Both the position numbers and the translations under genes were made by a program. From Burkholderia sp. Bp9142 (lineage in GTDB: Bacteria > Pseudomonadota > Gammaproteobacteria > Burkholderiales > Burkholderiaceae), in contig NZ_QTPP01000050.1 in the NCBI RefSeq assembly GCF_003853415.1, positions 1 to 58,792 of the forward strand: a DNA stretch of 58,792 bases, in the 5' to 3' direction. The number at the start of each line of letters is the position of its first letter. Positions within the stretch are counted from its first letter, which is position 1. Positions 49,932 through 57,582 of the stretch are shown here, in pieces. The notes under the pieces are model-generated. The model was not told the origin of the DNA and made no database searches. It worked only from the letters and a program-made list of their open reading frames with translations.

Positions 49932-51233
49932 TTACTCGCTGCTCGTCCACTCGACGTTCGCGCCGACCGAACGCAGGTTTTCGACGAAATGCGGGTGCGC
50001 GCGCCGGATCGGCAGCGCGTTCATGATTTCCGAACGGCCTTCGATGCTCGCGGCCACCATCAGCAGCGCGATCGCGACACGGATGATGTACGGGCTCTCG
50101 ACGCGCGCCGGCGTCAGTTGCAGCCCGCCGAACGTGATCAGCCGGTGCGGATCCGACAGCAGCACGTGCGCGCCGAACTTCGACAGTTCGCCGGACCAGC
50201 CGAGCGCGCCGTCGTAGACCTTGTTCCAGAACATCGCGCTGCCTTCCGCGCGCACGCCGAGCGCGATGAAGATCGGCAGCAGGTCGACCGGCAGGTACGG
50301 CCACGGCGCGGCTTCGACCTTGGTCAGGATGTTCTGCGTGAACGGCCGGCGCACGCGCAGCGGGCCGTCGCGTTCCGCGCGGGACCAGCCGTCGCGGTGC
50401 GTGACGGTCACGCCGAACTTCGCGAACGTGCGGTCGATCAGCGGGAAATGCTCCGGCGACGAGTTGCGCACCGTGATGTCGCCGCCCGTGATCGCGCCGA
50501 GCGCAAGGAACGTCGCGATTTCGTGGAAATCCTCGGCGAAGCGGAATTCGCCGCCGCCGAGCTTGCCGCCACCCGTCACGCACAGGCGCGACGTGCCGAT
50601 GCCTTCGATCGCGACGCCGATCATCGCGAGGAACTGGCAGAACTCCTGCACGTGCGGCTCGGACGCCGCGTTCATCAGCGTGGACGTGCCGCTCGCCGCC
50701 GTCGCGCACAGCGCGAAGTTTTCGGTGGTCGTCACCGACGCGTAGTCGAGCCAGTGATCGTTGGCCGTCAGCGGGCCGTCGGCACGGACGATCAGCGAAT
50801 CGGGCGTGCGCTCGATATGCGCGCCGAAGCGCTCGAACACCTCGACGTGCGGATCGATTTCGCGCACGCCCAGCGTGCAGCCCTTCACGTCGTTCTCGAG
50901 GCGCGCGACGCCGAAGCGCGCGAGCAGCGGCGGAATCAGCATGATCGACGAGCGCATCGCCTCGGGCAGGCGGTGAACGGCCGGGTCGAACGTCGTGTTG
51001 CGATGGTGGAGCTCGAGGATGCCCGTCGTGAAGTCGACCGACACGTCGCTGCCGAGCGTGCGGAAGATGTCGAGGATCTTGCGCACGTCGGTGATGTCCG
51101 GCACGCCGACGAGGCGCAGCGGCTGATCGGTCAACAGGGTCGCACACAGAATCGGCAGGACGGCGTTCTTGTTCGCGGACGGCTTGATGTCCCCGCGCAG
51201 CGGGGTGCCGCCGTGGACGATGAGATTCGACAT
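49932..51233 (-). CDS. murA: UDP-N-acetylglucosamine 1-carboxyvinyltransferase (MurA paralogue)
   Basis: The 433-residue protein has the MurA/EPSP-synthase fold: HGGTPLRGDIKPSANKNAVL with the catalytic Lys/Asn, and the active-site cysteine retained in the loop GCTLGVREIDPH (Cys115 of E. coli MurA). Other blocks are TTTENFALCAT and RVEAAPWPYLPVDLLPIFIA. It makes the first committed step of peptidoglycan synthesis and should be fosfomycin-sensitive, because the cysteine is present. No cell-wall genes adjoin it; it follows an MFS transporter on the same strand. It is probably a second MurA. The start at 51233 matches the family. Confidence 0.9.
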   Translation of the reverse strand: MSNLIVHGGTPLRGDIKPSANKNAVLPILCATLLTDQPLRLVGVPDITDVRKILDIFRTLGSDVSVDFTTGILELHHRNTTFDPAVHRLPEAMRSSIMLIPPLLARFGVARLENDVKGCTLGVREIDPHVEVFERFGAHIERTPDSLIVRADGPLTANDHWLDYASVTTTENFALCATAASGTSTLMNAASEPHVQEFCQFLAMIGVAIEGIGTSRLCVTGGGKLGGGEFRFAEDFHEIATFLALGAITGGDITVRNSSPEHFPLIDRTFAKFGVTVTHRDGWSRAERDGPLRVRRPFTQNILTKVEAAPWPYLPVDLLPIFIALGVRAEGSAMFWNKVYDGALGWSGELSKFGAHVLLSDPHRLITFGGLQLTPARVESPYIIRVAIALLMVAASIEGRSEIMNALPIRRAHPHFVENLRSVGANVEWTSSE

Positions 51234-51404
51234 GATATGGGGGCGTATCGGTGACTGACGTAGGCCCCTATGATGCCATTGGTCGGCGGGCGGTGTGGGA
51301 TGTTCAGAGGGGAAAAAGGGCTTCCGCGCGCGGGATTGACCGTGTTTGACGTTGGGCGGGGGCCGCGCCCGTCCGGCTGGCCGGAGATGGCAGCCGGTGC
51401 GGGA

Positions 51405-51432
51405 ATGGCCGGCCGCGTATCGGGCCGGCCAT
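51405..51432 (-). terminator. Hairpin between the MFS and murA genes
   Basis: ATGGCCGGCC (51405-51414) and GGCCGGCCAT (51423-51432) form a perfect 10-bp stem with an 8-nt loop directly after the MFS stop on the minus strand. No T run follows. The remainder of the 210-bp gap shows no other feature. Confidence 0.45.
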
Positions 51433-51444
51433 CCGGTCATTGCG

Positions 51445-52752
51445 TCACTGCGCCGCCCGCATCCGCGCGGCGACCACCAGCGAGATCAGGCAGCCTACCG
51501 CGAGATAGCCGGCGACGAGGTGCCACGAACCGCCGGCCATGCTGACCAGCGCCACCGCGATGAACGGCGTGAAGCCGCCGCCGACGACGCTCGCGAACTG
51601 GTAGCCGACGCCCGCGCCGCTGTAACGGTATTCGGCGCCGAACAACTCGGTGAAGAGCGGCTGCTGGACGCTCACGACCATGTCGTGCGCGGCATTGGCC
51701 AACAGGATCGAGAACACCACGATCCATGCGATCGAGCGCGACTCCAGCGCGACGAAGAACGGCACCGCCGACGCGAGGCCGATCAGCGCGCCGATCAGGT
51801 AGATGCGGCGCAGGCCGAAGCGGTCCGCCAGCCACGCGAAGCACGGGATCGTCACGCAGCTCACCGCGCCGACCAGCAGGCCGATGTTCAGGAACAGGTC
51901 GCGCGACATGCCGAGGTTCGTCGTCGAATAGCTGAGCGCGAACGCGGTGACGATGTACATCGTGAACAGCTCGGCGAGCCGCAGCGCGACGATCAGCAGG
52001 AACGCCTTCGGATGGCGCGTCAGCGCTTCGAGCACCGGCAGGCGCAGCTTGCGGTTCGAGTGCTCGACCTTCTCGACGAACTCCTGCGACTCGTCCATGT
52101 TCTTGCGTACCCACAGCCCGATCGCGACCAGCACGATGCTGAGCACGAACGGCACACGCCACGCCCAGGCCTTGAATGCGGCCTCGCCGAACGCATGGTT
52201 CAGGATCGACACGATGCCCGTGGCCAGCACGAGCCCGACGCCATAGCCGACCTGCACGCCGCTGCTGTAGAACGCCTTCTTCTGCTTCGGCGCGCTTTCG
52301 ACGGCCATCAGCGCCGCGCCGCCCCATTCGCCGCCGACCGCGAAGCCCTGGATCGCACGCATCAGCACCAGCAGCACGGGCGCCCACCAGCCGATCGTCG
52401 CGAAGCTCGGCAGCAGGCCGATCGCGACGGTCGACAGCCCCATCAGCATCACGGTCAGCACGAGCATCCGCTTGCGGCCGAGCCGGTCGCCGTAATGGCC
52501 GAACACGACGCCGCCGAGCGGGCGGAACAGGAAGCCGACGCCGAAGGTCGCGAATGCCGCAAGCGTGCCCATGGTCGGGCTGACCTTCGGGAAGAATTCG
52601 GAATTGAATACGAGCGCGGCGACGATCCCGTACAGCAGGAAGTCGTACCAGTCGACGACGGCGCCGACAAAGCTGCCGATCGCGGCCTTGCGGGCCTGGT
52701 TGCGCGCGCGGGCGCCGGCGGCGGCGTCGAGGGTGTCGAAGGTTGGGGTCAT
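51445..52752 (-). CDS. MFS transporter, metabolite:H+ symporter (MHS, ShiA/ProP-like) family
   Basis: The 435-residue protein has twelve membrane segments and the MHS motifs GSFVGAVVDWYDFLLYGIVA, FRPLGGVVFGHYGDRLGRKR and GFAVGGEWGGAALMAVE. Family members import shikimate, citrate, proline/betaine or aromatic acids. The start at 52752 follows AGGAG. It is divergent from an HPPD-like dioxygenase gene across a PcaR-like operator, which favours an aromatic or hydroaromatic acid such as shikimate, quinate or protocatechuate; this is inference. Confidence 0.9.
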   Translation of the reverse strand: MTPTFDTLDAAAGARARNQARKAAIGSFVGAVVDWYDFLLYGIVAALVFNSEFFPKVSPTMGTLAAFATFGVGFLFRPLGGVVFGHYGDRLGRKRMLVLTVMLMGLSTVAIGLLPSFATIGWWAPVLLVLMRAIQGFAVGGEWGGAALMAVESAPKQKKAFYSSGVQVGYGVGLVLATGIVSILNHAFGEAAFKAWAWRVPFVLSIVLVAIGLWVRKNMDESQEFVEKVEHSNRKLRLPVLEALTRHPKAFLLIVALRLAELFTMYIVTAFALSYSTTNLGMSRDLFLNIGLLVGAVSCVTIPCFAWLADRFGLRRIYLIGALIGLASAVPFFVALESRSIAWIVVFSILLANAAHDMVVSVQQPLFTELFGAEYRYSGAGVGYQFASVVGGGFTPFIAVALVSMAGGSWHLVAGYLAVGCLISLVVAARMRAAQ

Positions 52753-52883
52753 GGCGAAGTCTCCTGGCACGGCGCATCGTGGAATCGTGGCGGCGCCGCG
52801 TCCGATGCTGCATTGAAGTCGAAGGGTGAACGGAGAATAGGGCGCGCGCCCCATCACGGCAATTGGCCGATCGGTTAAATTGC

Positions 52884-52920
52884 GCGATTATCGTTCGGTT
52901 GTGTGCGATTATCGAACGAT
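52884..52920. promoter_or_regulatory. PcaR/IclR-type operator between the MFS and dioxygenase genes
   Basis: GCGATTATCG occurs twice, at 52884-52893 and 52905-52914, two helical turns apart. ATCGTTCG (52890-52897) and CGAACGAT (52913-52920) form an inverted pair. The reverse complement of 52903-52917 reads GTTCGATAATCGCAC, which from memory equals the 15-bp sequence reported for Pseudomonas PcaR. Repeats in both orientations are typical of IclR-type operators such as those of PcaU and PobR. Confidence 0.7.
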
Positions 52921-53109
52921 TTTCGGGTTTGCACTAGGCGAGGGGCCGATATCCCGTTCGGCCAGGGTGTGCCGCCGTGAACGATCTGGTTAAAATCGGG
53001 ACCATCAAAACCGCGCCCGGATCGGGCGGATGTCCGGCCGTCACATCGGCCGGGCATGCCGCCCGCACCGGGTGTCATCCCCATCGATTGCATGCCCCCG
53101 GAGACTGGA

Positions 53110-54237
53110 ATGCCCGGCAATTCCCACCCCCTGTCCAGCGATACGCCGCCTGTTGCCGATCCGGCCGCCAATCCGCTCGGGATGGCCGGACTCGAATTCG
53201 TCGAATTCGCGGCGCCGGTGCCGGACGCGCTCGCGCAACGCTTCGAGCAACTCGGGTTCAAGGCGATCGCGCGCCATGTCAGCAAGGACGTCACGCTGTA
53301 CCGGCAAGGGCAGATGCAGTTCCTGATCAACGCCGAACCCGATTCGTTCGCCGCGCGCTATGCAGAGGAATACGGGATGGGCGTCTGTGCGATCGGGCTG
53401 CGCGTGGCCAGCGCGCGGCGCGCGTTCGAGCGGGCGATCGAACTCGGCGCGTGGGCGTTCGAGGGGGAGCGGGTCGGGGTCGGCGAGCTGAAGATTCCGG
53501 CGATCCAGGGGATCGGCGATTCGCACCTCTATTTCGTCGACCGCTGGCGCGGGCGGGACGGTCAGCGCGGCGGCGTCGGCGACATCTCGATCTTCGACAT
53601 CGATTTCCGGCCGATCGACATCGCGACCGCGCATACCGATCTCGATTGCGCAGGCACGGGCCTGCAGCAGGTCGACCACTTCACGCAGACGGTCGGCGCG
53701 GGGCGCATGCGCGAATGGCTCGACTTCTACCACGACCTGCTGCACTTCCGCGAAATCCACGAAATCGACGCGCACTGGCATGTGTCGGAAGAGTCGCGCG
53801 TGATGGTGTCGCCGTGCGGTGCGGTGCGGATTCCGGTCTATGAGGAGGGCACGCGGCGCACCGAGCTGATGCACGCGTATCTGCCGGACCATCCCGGCGA
53901 AGGCGTCCAGCACGTTGCGCTGGCGACCGACGACATCCTGGCGAGTGTCGACGCGCTGCGCGCGAACGGCGTCGAATTCATCGAGCCGCCGGCGCGCTAT
54001 TACGACGAAGTCGATGCGCGGCTGCCGGGGCACGGCGTCGATCTCGATGCGCTGCGCCGCCGCGCGGTGCTGGTCGACGGCGAGATCGGCAGCGACGGCG
54101 TGCCGCGCCTGTTCTTCCAGACCTTCGTCAAGCGCCGGCCCGGCGAGATCTTCTTCGAGATCGTGCAGCGGCAGGGGCACCACGGATTCGGGGAAGGGAA
54201 CCTCGCGGCGCTGGCCCGCGCACGCGACGCCGGCTGA
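53110..54237 (+). CDS. 4-hydroxyphenylpyruvate dioxygenase-like protein
   Basis: The 375-residue protein has two VOC-fold halves. The C-terminal half carries the HPPD metal ligands: His in QQVDHFTQTVGAGRM, His in EGVQHVALATDDI and Glu in IFFEIVQRQG, followed by FGEGNLAAL of the C-terminal helix. HPPD turns 4-hydroxyphenylpyruvate into homogentisate. Homogentisate genes are not adjacent, and the divergent shikimate-type transporter and PcaR-like operator leave open a role like the HPPD-like half of QuiC-type 3-dehydroshikimate dehydratases. I chose the ATG at 53110 (GGAG upstream); the frame is open to 53056. Confidence 0.85.
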   Translation: MPGNSHPLSSDTPPVADPAANPLGMAGLEFVEFAAPVPDALAQRFEQLGFKAIARHVSKDVTLYRQGQMQFLINAEPDSFAARYAEEYGMGVCAIGLRVASARRAFERAIELGAWAFEGERVGVGELKIPAIQGIGDSHLYFVDRWRGRDGQRGGVGDISIFDIDFRPIDIATAHTDLDCAGTGLQQVDHFTQTVGAGRMREWLDFYHDLLHFREIHEIDAHWHVSEESRVMVSPCGAVRIPVYEEGTRRTELMHAYLPDHPGEGVQHVALATDDILASVDALRANGVEFIEPPARYYDEVDARLPGHGVDLDALRRRAVLVDGEIGSDGVPRLFFQTFVKRRPGEIFFEIVQRQGHHGFGEGNLAALARARDAG

Positions 54238-54289
54238 ACGGCAGGGCGCGCGGCAGTCGTTGCGGCCGCCGATTCGCCGCGGCCTGACC

Positions 54290-55525
54290 TCAAGCACCCA
54301 CGGCCGGCACGCGGTTCGGCGCCGGGTCGTTCGGCGCCTTGAGCACGCACGCGGTACCCCCGGGCGTGTACATCGACACGACGCAGCGGTTGCATGACGT
54401 GCAGCCCGACTGCGCGAGCAGGCCGTCGCGCAGTCCGTTGACGAAACCCGGCTCGAACACGAGCGCGCGGGCAAGCGCCACCGCGTCGAATCCTTCGCGC
54501 ATCGCCAGCGCGATGTTCTCGCGCGAGCGCACGCCGCCGAGATAGGCGAGCGGCATCCGGACGGCCGCGCGCACTTGCTTCGAATGCTCGAGGAAATACA
54601 TCTCCCGAAACGCGCCCATCTTCGGCTCGGCAAGCTTTTGCAGCGCCATCGCGGCGCGGACGATCGCGTTGCCGGCGTTCGCGCGCGCATCGCCGGGCAG
54701 CGGGCTGCCGAAGAGCTGCCACACCGATTCGACGTTCATCCCGCCGCTCAGCACGAGCAGGTGCGCGCCTTCGGCCTCGAGCCGCCGCGCGATCTCGCAT
54801 GCGTCGTCGGCCGTTCCACCGCCGCGCACGCCTTCGGTCACGCCGATCTTGCAGACCACGGCAAGATCGCGGCCGACCGCATCGAGCACGCGGCGCAGCA
54901 CCTCGACGGGAAACGCCGCGCGACGCGCCGCATCGCCGCCGTACGTGTCGCGACGGCGGTTGTACAGCGGCGACAGGAACTGGCTCAGCAGATAACCGTG
55001 CCCCATGTGGATCTCGACCGCGTCGAAGCCTGCATCGCGCGCATGTCGCGCCGCATGCGCGAATTCGTCGGCGACGACGGTCATCTGGTCGCGCGTCATC
55101 GCCTGCTTCAGGAAGCGGCCGCTCATCACGCCGACCTTGTTGAACCCGCCCGATGCGCTCAACGGCCGTTTCGTCGACAGCGACGGCAGAAACGTGAAGC
55201 AGCCGCCGTGCGTGATCTGCGCGGATGCCGCCGCACCGTGGCGATGCACCGCGTCGGTGAGCGCGCGGAATTGCCGGACCGTCGGCGCATCGAGCCGCGC
55301 CTGGTCGACGAACGTGCGGCCGTCGTCGCTGATCGCGCAGTACGCGACGGTCGTCAGCGCGGCGCCGCCTTCGGCGATGCGCTCATGAAACCCGACGAGC
55401 GCACGCGACGGCACGCCGTTCGGCGTCATCCCTTCGTTGGTCGCGGATTTGATCAGGCGGTTGCGCAGCGTCAGCGGGCCGATCTGCAGCGGGCTGAACG
55501 CGGTATCGAGGGCGGCGGGTTCCAT
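54290..55525 (-). CDS. Old-yellow-enzyme/2,4-dienoyl-CoA-reductase-like flavin oxidoreductase with Fe-S site
   Basis: The 411-residue protein is a flavin TIM barrel of the NADH:flavin oxidoreductase family: IGPLTLRNRLIKSATNEGM at the start, AQITHGG for flavin, and the catalytic EIHMGHGYLLSQFLSPLYNR. The C-terminal end has C-x2-C-x2-C-x11-C (SGCTSCNRC...AC), a [4Fe-4S] site as in FadH-type reductases, but it lacks the extra FAD/NAD domains of full-length FadH (about 670). It should reduce unsaturated carbonyl compounds. The start is the ATG at 55525; it follows hipA on the same strand. Confidence 0.87.
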   Translation of the reverse strand: MEPAALDTAFSPLQIGPLTLRNRLIKSATNEGMTPNGVPSRALVGFHERIAEGGAALTTVAYCAISDDGRTFVDQARLDAPTVRQFRALTDAVHRHGAAASAQITHGGCFTFLPSLSTKRPLSASGGFNKVGVMSGRFLKQAMTRDQMTVVADEFAHAARHARDAGFDAVEIHMGHGYLLSQFLSPLYNRRRDTYGGDAARRAAFPVEVLRRVLDAVGRDLAVVCKIGVTEGVRGGGTADDACEIARRLEAEGAHLLVLSGGMNVESVWQLFGSPLPGDARANAGNAIVRAAMALQKLAEPKMGAFREMYFLEHSKQVRAAVRMPLAYLGGVRSRENIALAMREGFDAVALARALVFEPGFVNGLRDGLLAQSGCTSCNRCVVSMYTPGGTACVLKAPNDPAPNRVPAVGA

Positions 55526-55627
55526 GTCGGGCGGGCGTCGGGAATGGGCACGGCGACCATTGTCCCGAGTCGGCGCGGGGCCGCATCGTCCACGTGGACG
55601 ACCCGGTGCCGGCCGACGACCCGCCGC

Positions 55628-55652
55628 CGGTGCGTGGCCCGTGCACGCACCG
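55628..55652 (-). terminator. Hairpin directly after hipA
   Basis: CGGTGCGTG (55628-55636) and CACGCACCG (55644-55652) form a perfect 9-bp stem with a 7-nt loop immediately after the hipA stop on the minus strand. No T run follows. Confidence 0.45.
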
Positions 55653-55653
55653 C

Positions 55654-56988
55654 CTACTCGGCCGCACCGAGCTTGCGCGCCTGGCGGCGCATCCCGTCGA
55701 AGATCGCATCGGCCACGTCCGCCGGGAAATCCGCCGGAATGCGCGATGCGACGTCGGCGATCACCGGTTCCGTGCGTGCGGCCACGTCGGCCATGGCCGC
55801 GCGTACGTCGTCCTCGGTCAGGCCGACGCGGCTGCCTTGCGCGATCCAGTGACGCGGCTGGATGTCGCCGATCACGTAATGGCGATTCTTCCCGCACACG
55901 GCCATCGCGAGCCGCGCGCGTCGCGGCGGCAGCTGGTTGCGTCGCGTGCCGATGATCGGATGCGCGGACAGCACGTCGTACAGCGGCGTGCTGCGATACG
56001 TATTGCCCGGCAGGTGCGCGATGCTGAAATTCTTCGCGTGGCCGTCGATGGCCGCGAGCGCCCAGAACACGAGCTGCGTGACGAAGAAGTTCATCCGGTC
56101 TCGCGCGGCATCGACGGAATTCGCGAGGATGCCCATGATCGTCGCGATGCCCGGCCCGCCGTCTGATTCGTATTTCGCCCCCGACGGCGTGCCGGTCGCC
56201 TGGCACATGTCCTCCTGCGGCAGCCGCAGGATCCACGTGCCGTCGCGGGACGGGCGGCGGTCGAAGCGCTCGACGATCAGCGCCTTCTGGTCGTCGAACC
56301 GGCCGATGTCGCACGCGGCGACCGGCAGGCCATAGGCGGCGACGATCTTCGAGCACAGCCATTCGTTCTCCACCGACGTGCGCATGTCAGCCTGCATGTT
56401 CCCGACGCGCCCCAGCGGCAGCTTGAAGATATGCGTGGTCGGCGTGCTGCCCGACGGCAGCAGCCAGCGGTTGCCGTGGCGCAGCAGCGCGGTCTTTTCC
56501 TGCGCGCCGGCGATCGACAGCCGCAGTTCGCCGTCCGGCTCCGCGTGGCCGGGCAGCGGTGCCGCGGTCGCGTGGCGCAGCACGTCGGCGACGGCTGCAT
56601 CGTCGAGCGCCGTGCCGTCGATCGCCTGCAGGTCGACCGGCGTCTCGTCGGGCGGCAGCAACTGCAGTGCACCGACGCAATCGCGGCCGATCGATGCAAG
56701 CAATTCGAACGGCGCGGTCGATCCGAGCCGGTAGCGCTGCGCGATGCGGCGGCGGATCGGCTGGCTGTCCGGCAGCAGGTTGTCGAAGTAGTCGGCGACG
56801 ATCGCGCCCTGGTGCGGCTGGTTGCCGGGCGTGAACGGCAGCGATAGCGACAGCGGCCGCCCCTGCGGATCGTCGACCCACGCGGGCAGGTAGACGAGGC
56901 GCTCGACGCCGCGCCGGACTTCCCAGTATCCGACCGGGATGCCGTTCATCCACAGGTCGAGGCGGTCGAGGCGGGGGCGGCGGGCCAT
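55654..56988 (-). CDS. hipA: HipA serine/threonine kinase toxin
   Basis: About 444 residues. The N-terminal couple_hipA domain (LDLWMNGIPVGYWEVRRG, LSLSLPFTPGNQPHQG) is followed by the kinase part. This has the P-loop-like segment SIAGAQEKTALLRHGNRW, the HIFKLP strand, ERFDRR, the catalytic LAAIDGHAKNFSI and the metal motif LYDVLSAHP. HipA kinases phosphorylate aminoacyl-tRNA synthetases (GltX in E. coli) and induce dormancy. All catalytic residues seem present. The ATG at 56988 lies just after the hipB stop (TGA), and a GTG overlapping that stop (GTGA) is an alternative. Confidence 0.92.
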   Translation of the reverse strand: MARRPRLDRLDLWMNGIPVGYWEVRRGVERLVYLPAWVDDPQGRPLSLSLPFTPGNQPHQGAIVADYFDNLLPDSQPIRRRIAQRYRLGSTAPFELLASIGRDCVGALQLLPPDETPVDLQAIDGTALDDAAVADVLRHATAAPLPGHAEPDGELRLSIAGAQEKTALLRHGNRWLLPSGSTPTTHIFKLPLGRVGNMQADMRTSVENEWLCSKIVAAYGLPVAACDIGRFDDQKALIVERFDRRPSRDGTWILRLPQEDMCQATGTPSGAKYESDGGPGIATIMGILANSVDAARDRMNFFVTQLVFWALAAIDGHAKNFSIAHLPGNTYRSTPLYDVLSAHPIIGTRRNQLPPRRARLAMAVCGKNRHYVIGDIQPRHWIAQGSRVGLTEDDVRAAMADVAARTEPVIADVASRIPADFPADVADAIFDGMRRQARKLGAAE

Positions 56989-56990
56989 CG

Positions 56991-57410
56991 TCACCAGTCC
57001 TCCCGCTTGGTGTCCCGAGGCTTGCCGGGTGTCGCCGCGGCAGGCCGTTTCCGCGCGCCGGTGGATGGCGCCTTTGCGGCTGCCGGCGGACGGACCGGCA
57101 TATCGGACGAGCCGGACGAGCGGCCGCGCGCGGCCGGTGCGCGCTTGGGCGCGGGAGCGGATGCGGTGTCGTCGGGCGCCGCTGCGTCGTCCGGCGTGCC
57201 TGGATCGAGCGCCAGGCGAACCCCGAGCACGTTCAGCACCTTGAAAAGCCGTTCGATGCTGACCGCGGACGGATGGGCTTCGAGCTGCGCGTACGACTGC
57301 TGCGTGACGCCGAGGCGGGCGGCGAGCTGCGCCTGCGTGAATCCCGCCGACTTCCGGAAGCCGACGAGGATCGGGCGCAACTGGCTCAAGGTCTGGACAG
57401 GAAATGCCAT
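56991..57410 (-). CDS. hipB: HipB antitoxin/repressor with long disordered tail
   Basis: From the ATG at 57410 the 139-residue protein has a helix-turn-helix domain (LRPILVGFRKSAGFTQAQLA, LGVTQQSYAQLEAHPSAVSI) in the first ~70 residues. A C-terminal tail of about 65 residues follows, rich in Ala, Pro, Lys and Arg (for example AAAKAPSTGARKRPAAATPG). E. coli HipB is 88 residues, so the tail is an extension. It represses the hipBA operon and neutralises HipA. The start follows GGAGAGCCC. Confidence 0.9.
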   Translation of the reverse strand: MAFPVQTLSQLRPILVGFRKSAGFTQAQLAARLGVTQQSYAQLEAHPSAVSIERLFKVLNVLGVRLALDPGTPDDAAAPDDTASAPAPKRAPAARGRSSGSSDMPVRPPAAAKAPSTGARKRPAAATPGKPRDTKREDW

Positions 57411-57425
57411 GGGCTCTCCGCGAAA

Positions 57426-57526
57426 TGACAGGCGATCGCTTGTAATCGAAAAATACAGTCTATGGTATGTATCGTCAAAATACAAACCCGAGACTGTATT
57501 TCATAAAAACAAACGATAGCCTGTCA
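57426..57526. promoter_or_regulatory. 101-bp dyad-symmetric operator region of hipBA
   Basis: AAATACAGTCT (57451-57461) and AGACTGTATTT (57491-57501) are perfect 11-bp inverted copies. Outside them an 18-bp arm (57426-57443) is repeated inversely at 57509-57526 with two mismatches (TGACAGGC...ATCG...TTGT). Both pairs share one axis at about 57476. The region is AT-rich and starts 16 bp before the hipB start codon. It does not contain the E. coli TATCC-N8-GGATA site. A GATCCATGGATC palindrome lies at 57533-57544. Confidence 0.75.
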
Positions 57527-57582
57527 AATGGAGATCCATGGATCGGTGCACGAACGGGCGGCGCGCGCCCGTCAGCGCCGCG

